Shown one piece after another: positions 31,649 to 37,132 of a stretch of DNA of 37,132 bases. Below the pieces are notes generated by a model, which was not told the DNA's origin, did not search any database, and worked only from the letters and a program-made list of their open reading frames with translations. Location: positions 1 to 37,132 of the forward strand of contig JAJZCB010000031.1 of NCBI GenBank assembly GCA_021846285.1, written 5' to 3'. Both the position numbers and the translations under genes were made by a program. How positions within the stretch are numbered: position 1 is the first letter of the stretch; every line of letters begins with the position of its first letter. The stretch is from Bacillota bacterium. GTDB lineage: Bacteria > Bacillota > Bacilli > Alicyclobacillales > SLC66.

Positions 31649-32071
31649 TTAAACACTCTTGACTGATCTGGAAGCCTGTTCTTGGAGCATGTCGGAATAA
31701 AGCATTCTCTTCTCCTTCGCACTATTGTTTATGGTTTCTAGCCGCTGCATTTGTTGCTCCAGTTCCTCGATATGCCGATCCAAAATTTCAATACGTTTGC
31801 TTAATATACTATTGACGTCTATCGAAGCATTGTCTTGGCTCCGTAGACAACCTTCCTTCGTGAACGTTACGATGTCCTGCAGCTTCATCCCCGTTTGTTT
31901 TAACCCGTGAATGAAGTAAATGAACTGTAGATCCCCATCGCTGTATTGCCGAACCCCATTTTTCTTCCCATACTGACGTGAAGGATTGGGAATAAGCCCG
32001 ATTTTTTCGTAGTACCTCAAGGTAAATGCTGTAATACCCGTCAATCTGGATACCTCACCAATCGAGTGCAT
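31649..32071 (-). CDS. MerR-family transcriptional regulator
   Basis: A 140-residue regulator: winged HTH MHSIGEVSRLTGITAFTLRY, YEKIGLIPNPSRQYGKKNGV, RQYSDGDLQFIYFIHGLKQTG, MKLQDIV, then a long dimerisation helix (SILSKRIEILDRHIEELEQQ). It lacks the paired metal-binding Cys of MerR/CueR and resembles the subgroup acting on oxidoreductase or efflux genes. It lies 22 bases downstream of a truncated quinone-oxidoreductase-like gene on the same strand, the kind of gene such regulators often control. The start ATG has AGAAGG about eleven bases upstream. A hairpin follows the stop. Confidence 0.85.
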   Translation of the reverse strand: MHSIGEVSRLTGITAFTLRYYEKIGLIPNPSRQYGKKNGVRQYSDGDLQFIYFIHGLKQTGMKLQDIVTFTKEGCLRSQDNASIDVNSILSKRIEILDRHIEELEQQMQRLETINNSAKEKRMLYSDMLQEQASRSVKSV

Positions 32072-32092
32072 TGGATCTTCAACCTTCTTTCG

Positions 32093-32323
32093 TCAATCAG
32101 TAACCAGAACGATCTCTCCGACCGCGTCGTATCCAAGTGTAAAAGGGGGAGTCGGGGACGAGGGATAGTTGCCGTCTCTTCTCATGATATCCGCCAGGGC
32201 GACCCCGGCACCCTATACCTTAACCCGAATCTCCCCTTTGTCCGGAGTGCGCAAAGGTTCCTGTACCACTTCAAGGACTTCTGAACCTCCATATCTGGTT
32301 ACAATCTGGCGAGTATTTAACAA
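32093..32323 (-). pseudogene. Truncated zinc-type alcohol dehydrogenase/quinone oxidoreductase with an internal stop
   Basis: It opens with TTG after GGGAGAG and reads TRQIVTRYGGSEVLEVVQEP, KGEIRVKV, then TAG, then GAGVALADIMRRDGNYPSSP and FTLGYDAVGEIV before a stop at 32093. This is the N-terminal 75 residues of the MDR superfamily (quinone oxidoreductase/zeta-crystallin-like), in one frame except for a single TAG where family members usually have Leu or Ala. The cofactor-binding and C-terminal parts are missing. The merR gene follows directly. Confidence 0.8.
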
Positions 32324-32611
32324 TGTGCATCTCTCCCGAGCGTGAGAATGATTGCTGTCTGCATTGTATTTGTTAGAGCGAACTCGAAGTCAAGTGGTTC
32401 AAAATGATTTGCCTTCATTCTTCATAGTACTGTTTAGCCAATCCAGCTTAGAGTTTTCTTATGTACTCCCTCAACTGACGCGAACATCCCGAGGAGGAGG
32501 CCTATATGCCTTTTATAATAATGCGGAAGCTCCAAGAAGACATAACATTTTTTTGTTCTTTAATTCACTCCGTATGGAATTGGCCCATACCCTAAAACTG
32601 CACGCGGGCGT
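32324..32611. other. Gene-free stretch upstream of the RNA-repair operon
   Basis: About 290 bases, AT-rich compared with the operon that follows. It probably holds the promoter of the truncated dehydrogenase gene near its left end. No convincing frame, RNA gene or terminator was seen; a TTTTTTTG run lies at about 32549. Confidence 0.4.
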
Positions 32612-32634
32612 GTCAGGTTCGCTTGTCACCTGAC
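32612..32634 (+). promoter_or_regulatory. Palindromic operator candidate of the hen1-pnkp operon
   Basis: GTCAGGT (32612-32618) and ACCTGAC (32628-32634) are perfect inverted 7-mers separated by nine bases. The -35-like TTGTCA (32623-32628) lies inside, so a bound dimer would cover it. No regulator gene is adjacent, apart from MerR on the other side of the intergenic region. Confidence 0.55.
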
Positions 32635-32649
32635 TCGGTATGGTATAAT
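32623..32649 (+). promoter_or_regulatory. Promoter of the hen1-pnkp operon
   Basis: TGGTATAAT at 32641-32649 is an extended -10 with consensus TATAAT (32644-32649). TTGTCA at 32623-32628 resembles a -35 box but is only 15 bases away, shorter than ideal; the TGn motif may compensate. Transcription would begin near 32656. Confidence 0.7.
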
Positions 32650-32660
32650 GTGGCTATTCT

Positions 32661-32694
32661 GCGGCGCCCGATTGTGAAACGGATCGGACGCCGC
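32661..32694 (+). promoter_or_regulatory. Stable hairpin in the 5' leader of hen1
   Basis: GCGGCG (32661-32666) pairs with CGCCGC (32689-32694), then CCGAT (32668-32672) with ATCGG (32683-32687), one mismatch between them and a 10-base loop. It would form within a few bases of the predicted transcript start and ends 15 bases before the Shine-Dalgarno site. No T-run follows, so it is not a standard terminator; a role in mRNA stability or regulation is a guess. Confidence 0.55.
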
Positions 32695-32721
32695 CCATGC
32701 ACGTGAGACGGAGAGTGTGTG

Positions 32722-34143
32722 ATGCAACTGTCGATTCGCGTCACCGGAGAGGGCGCAGATATCCTCTCCTTTTTGCTCGCCAAGAACCCCGCCAACCTAT
32801 ACGACCGTCAGGAGAAAGGCCATCGCGTCCGCCTTTTTTATACCGTATGCGCTCCGACGGAGGCGGAGGCGGTGCTGTATGTCACGCCGGATCCGATCGA
32901 ACTGGTGACAGGCAGTCCCGACTCCTATGACATCACGCACCACATCAATGACAGGCAGTTTGCCATAAGCAGCCTGTTTTGCTCGTTCGCCCGCCAGGCG
33001 CTCGCCACCGCGCTAAGCGGCCGCTGTCAAGAGGACTATCGTGGATGGGTGAATCACCCGTTTGACATGACGCTGTCCTTCGGACCTGTGGCCTCCGAAC
33101 TGTCGGACGAGGGTATCGCGGATCTGTTTTACCCTCTGGGATATGAGATCGTCTGCGAGCGCAAGGTTGTCTCGTCGGCGCGGACGGAACGAGACGATCC
33201 CACGGCGCGCTGGCTGACGCTGCACGGAACCGCCACGGTACAGCGTGCACTGCGTCAACTCTTCGTGCTGATCCCGGTGATGGACGATTATCGGCACCAT
33301 TTCCTTGACGAGGCTGAACTGGAGCGCCTCGAGCGCTTTGGCGATGGGTGGCTTTCCGAGCACCCGCTGCGTGGATTCGTCGTCCGCCGATCGCTGCGGT
33401 TTGGCGATCTGATCCGGCTCGCGCGCGAGCGATTCCAGTGGCTTGATGAGGTGTCGTGGTCGGAGCCGGGCGCCCCGTGGGAGGGTGAACGGTCGTTTTC
33501 CGATGGGGACTGCATGAGGTCCGGACCGCGTATCAGACTGAACGACCTGCGCCATGAAGTGATCGCGCAGCGGGTGGCCGAGCTTCCGGAGCGCACTGTG
33601 GTGGTCGATATGGGCGCGGGGGAGGGAAAGCTATCCATCCGGCTTGGGGCCATCCCCGGCGTGCGCAGGATACTGGCTGTGGAACCGTCCGAGGCGGCGC
33701 ACCGCCGGATGGCGAAGCGGCTGGACGAGGCCACCCTGCCGTCGGGAGACGCCGACATCGCTCCCATTTGGGGATCGCTGCTGTACGCGGACAAGCGGCT
33801 GGCGGGAGCGGACGTGATGATCCTGTGCGAGGTCATTGAGCACATCGATGAAGAGCGTGTGGAGGATGCGGTGCACACAGTGCTGGGTCTGTACGCACCG
33901 AGGGCGCTGATCATCACGACACCAAATCGCGAATGGAACGCACTCTACCGCATGAGAACGGACTTGCGGCACGACGACCACCGGTTCGAATGGACACGCG
34001 ATGAGTTTCGCATGCACTGCGAACGCTGGGCGCAGCGGCATGGTTATGCGGTGACGCTGGAGGGTGTCGGAGAGGTCTCGGAGCAGTTCGGGCAGCCGAC
34101 GCAGATGGCGGTTTTCACGAGAGGGGGTGCGCCGCGTGGCTGA
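32722..34143 (+). CDS. hen1: Hen1: 3'-terminal RNA ribose 2'-O-methyltransferase
   Basis: A 473-residue bacterial Hen1. It methylates the 2'-OH at the 3' end of a tRNA cut by a ribotoxin before Pnkp reseals it, which protects the repaired site from a second cut. The N-terminal 240 residues (MQLSIRVTGEGADILSFLLA; NPANLYD; FCSFARQALATALSGR; FVLIPVMDDYRH) form the ligase-activating domain. The methyltransferase has motif I VVDMGAGEGKLS (Ala where Hen1 usually has Cys), ILAVEPSEAA, the metal-site ILCEVIEHIDEERV and the signature TTPNREWN...RHDDHRFEWTRDEF. The start is ATG at 32722 with GGAGAG six bases before it; GTG at 32719 is possible. It overlaps pnkp by eight bases. Confidence 0.95.
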   Translation: MQLSIRVTGEGADILSFLLAKNPANLYDRQEKGHRVRLFYTVCAPTEAEAVLYVTPDPIELVTGSPDSYDITHHINDRQFAISSLFCSFARQALATALSGRCQEDYRGWVNHPFDMTLSFGPVASELSDEGIADLFYPLGYEIVCERKVVSSARTERDDPTARWLTLHGTATVQRALRQLFVLIPVMDDYRHHFLDEAELERLERFGDGWLSEHPLRGFVVRRSLRFGDLIRLARERFQWLDEVSWSEPGAPWEGERSFSDGDCMRSGPRIRLNDLRHEVIAQRVAELPERTVVVDMGAGEGKLSIRLGAIPGVRRILAVEPSEAAHRRMAKRLDEATLPSGDADIAPIWGSLLYADKRLAGADVMILCEVIEHIDEERVEDAVHTVLGLYAPRALIITTPNREWNALYRMRTDLRHDDHRFEWTRDEFRMHCERWAQRHGYAVTLEGVGEVSEQFGQPTQMAVFTRGGAPRG

Positions 34144-36745
34144 ATGCATATCGCTTCCGCATGCCGGGATCGCGCTGCTTGTCGGGGCGTCGGGAAGCGG
34201 CAAGAGCACGCTGTTGGCAAAGCTCGTCGCAGACGGTACGCTGCGGCCGTCGGAGATTGTAGGTTCGGACCAGTACCGGGTGGCGGTCGCAGACGTCGAG
34301 CATATCGGCTTGGATGAGAACGGGAGGCAGCAGGCACAGTACGCACGCGATCGATACCGGAGAGTGACGGACGAGGCGTTTGCGGTCATGGGGGAGATCG
34401 TGCGCGCCCGAGCGGCGCTCGACAGGCTGACGGTGATCGATGCGACCAATCTGTGGCCGGACGACCGGGCGCGTTTCGTGCGTATCGCGCGCGACCACCA
34501 CGTACCAGCGGTCGCCATCGCGCTGGATGTGCCTCTTGCGACTCTGCTGACGCGCGACGCGATCCGCGCATACCCGCGGGGAAAGCAGCGCGTGCGCCAG
34601 CAGGCGGAGCAGTTCAGGCGTCACCTGCGCTCGCTGAAAACGGAGAATTTCGCTGCGGTGCATGTGCTGAGCGAGCGGGACCTGAACGAGTGCGAGTTTG
34701 TGCGGCTTTGCAATCCGCTGGTGCACGAGGTGTCCGCCGGTCTGGACTTCATCGGGGATGTGCACGGATGCATGAACGAGTGGATAGAACTGCTGACGCG
34801 CCTCGGATACGCGCCGGATGAGTCCGGTGTGTACCGACATCCGCAAGGACGCCGCTTCGTGTCCGTGGGGGACGTCATGAGCCGCGGACCGCAGTCGCTG
34901 CTCGCGATGCGGTTTGCGCTGGACCATGTCGAGGCGGACGCCGCGTACATGATTGACAGCAACCACGGGTGGAAGATCGCCCGTTGGCTCGACGGCCGGA
35001 AGGTGACGCTGACGCACGGCGACGAGAAAGTGGCGGAGGAGTTGGAGCAGTACGAGCGGACGCATGGCCGGGACGAGACAGAACGGCTGCGCACCAGGCT
35101 GCGGGATTTTCTTCTGACAGCGCCGTCGCACCTCGTCTTTACGCAGAACGGCTGGCCGCAGGTCGTCGCGGTGCACGCCGGCATCCGCGATGCCTACATC
35201 GGACGGAACTCGGACCAGATTCGCGATTTTTGCCGGTACGGCGATGTGGCGGGCATGGACGAAGGTGGTCGGCCGATCCGTCGCGACTGGTTTCGCGAAC
35301 ATGCGTCCCCGGAGTGGATCGTGTGGGGTCACGACCCGCGCCTGGAGCCGCTGGTGGTAGAGCGAACTGTGAATATCGATCAGGGCGTGGTGTTCGGAGG
35401 CGCTCTCACAGCCTTTCGCTTTCCGGAGCGGGAGTTGGTCTCTGTCAAGGCGCATCGCGACTACGCCGGCGTAACTGAGTCTCCCCTGTCGAGCGGTCAC
35501 ACGGAGCGGTTCCGACCGCCTGACGTCGGCCGCTTCGTGGACGGGTTTCAGGTGGATGCGAGCATCCACCGGGGCGTCGTGAAGATCCGACCTGAGCACG
35601 CGCGCGCCGCCTTGGAAATCGTGTCGCGATTTGCGGCGCCTCTGGAGGAAATGGTGTACGTGCCGCCGACGATGAGTCCGTCGCCGGAGTCGTCTGCTCT
35701 TCCGGGGTGGCTGGAACACCCGCGCGAGGCGTTTCGTTACTACCGGGAACAGGGTGTGACGACGCTGGTTGTGGAAGAAAAACACATGGGCAGCCGGGCG
35801 GTGCTGCTTCTGTTTGCCGACGAGGAGGCTGGGCGGCGCCATGTTGGGCGGGCGACGCTGGGAACGATCCTGACGCGCACCGGTCGGCCGTTTTTCGCGC
35901 GCGAGCTGCGCGACCAAGTGCTGGCTCGGTTGCATCGGGATCTGACGCAGGCAGGGTATTTTGCACGCCATGAGTCGGATCTGGTGCTGTTGGACGCGGA
36001 GATTATGCCGTGGAACCTTAAGGCGCGGGACTTGATCGAACGGCAGTACTTGCATGTCGCCGCGATGGCGCAGTTGGACCGCGAGCACCGCCTCGCCGAC
36101 CTGCGGCGAGCGCATGGGGCGGGGCTTGCCGTGGAAGCGTGGACGGCTGAGGCGCAGGCGCAGTTGGACAGCGCGCAAGCATTTTCCAAAGTGGTTCAGG
36201 CGTACTGCTGGAACACGGAAGGGATACGGGGGATTCAGATCGCGCCGTTTCACACGCTGGCGCTCACGGGCACGACCTGCTTTGACCGACCGCATGTGTG
36301 GCACATGGAACAGGGACGGGAACTGGCCGAGGCGTCGGATCTGTTTGTCGGAACTGAGTACAGGATCGTGACAGACGAGGCGTCCGAAGAGTCGGCGATC
36401 CGCTGGTGGATGGAATTGACGGCGGACGGTCATGAGGGGTGCGTGGTGAAGCCGGACGTCTTTGTTCCGCGCGGACCCAAGGGCGGACTGCTGCAGCCTG
36501 CGATCAAGGTGCGGGGTCGCGAGTACCTGCGCATCATCTACGGGATGGACTATCTGGAACCGGAGAACCTGGCGCGCCTGCGCCAGCGGTCCGTGACGCG
36601 CAAGCAACGCCATGCGTTGATGGAATTTGCGCTTGGCGTCGAGAGCGTGGAGCGGTTCGTGCGCGGCGAACCGCTGGAACGCATGCACGAATGCGTGCTG
36701 GCCTCGCTGGCCCTGGAGGCCGAACCGGTGGATCCGCGCCTGTAG
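34136..36745 (+). CDS. pnkp: Pnkp: polynucleotide kinase-phosphatase with ligase domain
   Basis: An 869-residue three-domain RNA-repair enzyme, the same size as Clostridium thermocellum Pnkp (870). Kinase: P-loop GASGSGKST (17-25), LTVIDATN. Metallophosphatase: DFIGDVHGC (D208, H210), VSVGDVMSRGP (D246, R250), DSNHGW (N276, H277), VHAG, WGHD (H399). Ligase-type adenylyltransferase: EEKHMGSR with nucleotidyl Lys near 549, LLDAEIMPWN, HEGCVVKP and IKVRGREYLRIIYG. It heals 5'-OH and cyclic-phosphate ends and seals with Hen1. The phosphatase motifs deviate: GDVMSRGP for GDxxDRGP, SNHG for GNHD, WGHDP for YGHTP. Start: GTG at 34136, overlapping hen1; the 24 codons upstream belong to hen1. Confidence 0.95.
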   Translation: MAECISLPHAGIALLVGASGSGKSTLLAKLVADGTLRPSEIVGSDQYRVAVADVEHIGLDENGRQQAQYARDRYRRVTDEAFAVMGEIVRARAALDRLTVIDATNLWPDDRARFVRIARDHHVPAVAIALDVPLATLLTRDAIRAYPRGKQRVRQQAEQFRRHLRSLKTENFAAVHVLSERDLNECEFVRLCNPLVHEVSAGLDFIGDVHGCMNEWIELLTRLGYAPDESGVYRHPQGRRFVSVGDVMSRGPQSLLAMRFALDHVEADAAYMIDSNHGWKIARWLDGRKVTLTHGDEKVAEELEQYERTHGRDETERLRTRLRDFLLTAPSHLVFTQNGWPQVVAVHAGIRDAYIGRNSDQIRDFCRYGDVAGMDEGGRPIRRDWFREHASPEWIVWGHDPRLEPLVVERTVNIDQGVVFGGALTAFRFPERELVSVKAHRDYAGVTESPLSSGHTERFRPPDVGRFVDGFQVDASIHRGVVKIRPEHARAALEIVSRFAAPLEEMVYVPPTMSPSPESSALPGWLEHPREAFRYYREQGVTTLVVEEKHMGSRAVLLLFADEEAGRRHVGRATLGTILTRTGRPFFARELRDQVLARLHRDLTQAGYFARHESDLVLLDAEIMPWNLKARDLIERQYLHVAAMAQLDREHRLADLRRAHGAGLAVEAWTAEAQAQLDSAQAFSKVVQAYCWNTEGIRGIQIAPFHTLALTGTTCFDRPHVWHMEQGRELAEASDLFVGTEYRIVTDEASEESAIRWWMELTADGHEGCVVKPDVFVPRGPKGGLLQPAIKVRGREYLRIIYGMDYLEPENLARLRQRSVTRKQRHALMEFALGVESVERFVRGEPLERMHECVLASLALEAEPVDPRL

Positions 36746-36763
36746 GGGTGGCGATCATCAGAT

Positions 36764-37132
36764 TTACGGACGCAAGTGATTGACGCAGCGCAGTATCTTG
36801 CCAGTCAGTGTCGCTGCGATCGCATTTTCAGCGTCTTCATACCTGCCCTGTCGGACGAACCGCCTGGCTGTCTCAAAGTTGGATATCGCAAGGTCCACGA
36901 GCTGAATGCACTCGGCTTTGTTACGGGCATGAGCTGTCTTTGACCTGACAGCCGGACTAGGCGCAATGGATGGGTTGGCTTTTTTCCCGTGAATGAACTC
37001 CAGATGGTTGATGCAAGTCAATGCCCGCCCCAAAACGAACAGCACGTCTGAGATTCCGTCAATCGCCAGTCTGTACTTGCCTTGCGCGATGGTAACCTTG
37101 AGTTGTTTGGCAAAGGCAATCGCCGCATTGAG
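36764..37132 (-). CDS. Helical protein of unknown function (5' end beyond the window)
   Basis: The frame is open to the window edge and ends at 36764. The visible 122 residues contain two similar helical units: AKQLKVTIAQGKYRLAIDGI (leading to VLFVLGRALTCINHLE) and ARRFVRQGRYEDAENAIAAT (leading to LTGKILRCVNHL), separated by a basic linker (KKANPSIAPSPAVRSKTAHA). Both share (Q)G-(K/R)-Y-x-x-A and the end C-(I/V)-N-H-L. No family was recognised; the pattern suggests a duplicated helical hairpin, TPR-like in character. It is convergent with pnkp, 18 bases away, and no terminator is visible between them. Confidence 0.55.
   Translation of the reverse strand, partial: LNAAIAFAKQLKVTIAQGKYRLAIDGISDVLFVLGRALTCINHLEFIHGKKANPSIAPSPAVRSKTAHARNKAECIQLVDLAISNFETARRFVRQGRYEDAENAIAATLTGKILRCVNHLRP

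Noticed and set aside
34115-36688. An 857-codon open frame on the minus strand opposite pnkp
   Set aside because: It is antisense to a gene with all catalytic motifs; such long frames arise in GC-rich coding DNA. Its composition (many Arg, Pro, His) is not that of a real protein.

Overview
The window reads as chromosomal DNA of a Gram-positive (Bacillota) bacterium, possibly Alicyclobacillaceae-like. Most genes carry strong AGGAGG-type Shine-Dalgarno sites, GTG and TTG starts are frequent, and the gene families (GalE, ArsR/MFS pairs, MazEF, Hen1-Pnkp) fit. This placement is inference. No rRNA, tRNA or CRISPR array was seen.

Layout. 0-1.1 kb: tyrosine-recombinase remnant and an intact ParE/RelE-type toxin-antitoxin (TA) pair. 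1.6-6.7 kb: single genes, namely an HTH-DinB fusion regulator, a SAM methyltransferase, a P-loop kinase-like protein, an aminoglycoside-phosphotransferase-family kinase and a YbaK deacylase, separated by unassignable gene debris. 7.1-12.1 kb: defence-like segment with an MrfA/YprA-type helicase, an antitoxin fragment, a second integrase fragment, an HTH/PIN TA pair and a frameshifted mrr nuclease. 12.1-17.4 kb: galE plus a histidine phosphatase, then two divergent ArsR modules (with a flavin-reductase-like protein and with a 14-TM MFS pump). 17.5-20.7 kb: a second antitoxin fragment, then a 968-residue MBL/beta-CASP nuclease with six C-terminal repeats. 20.7-22.6 kb: RelE-type and MazEF TA loci and a transposase scrap. 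22.65-24.7 kb: a chimera of a deleted phosphatase copy, an MFS gene end and a gutted molybdopterin oxidoreductase. 24.8-26.8 kb: ArsR-MFS operon. 27-31.5 kb: secreted 13-motif beta-propeller protein, a small secreted protein, a DUF2157-like membrane protein and several truncated genes. 31.6-32.3 kb: MerR regulator and a truncated quinone-oxidoreductase-like gene. 32.6-36.7 kb: GC-rich Hen1-Pnkp RNA-repair operon with its own promoter, palindrome and leader hairpin. The last gene runs off the end.

Two themes stand out. First, the window is a mosaic: about a dozen gene remnants, several visibly created by recombination between copies that are still present here (the 52-bp promoter repeat at 10069 and 17491; the phosphatase copy at 22657; a 23-bp MFS end; a palindromic repeat inside a methyltransferase). 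Second, it is rich in RNA-cutting and RNA-mending functions: four TA pairs, of which the RelE/ParE, PIN and MazF types are usually ribonucleases or gyrase poisons, a large beta-CASP nuclease and the Hen1-Pnkp repair operon. The best candidates for something not well described are the six-repeat beta-CASP protein and the control region and altered phosphatase motifs of the Hen1-Pnkp operon.
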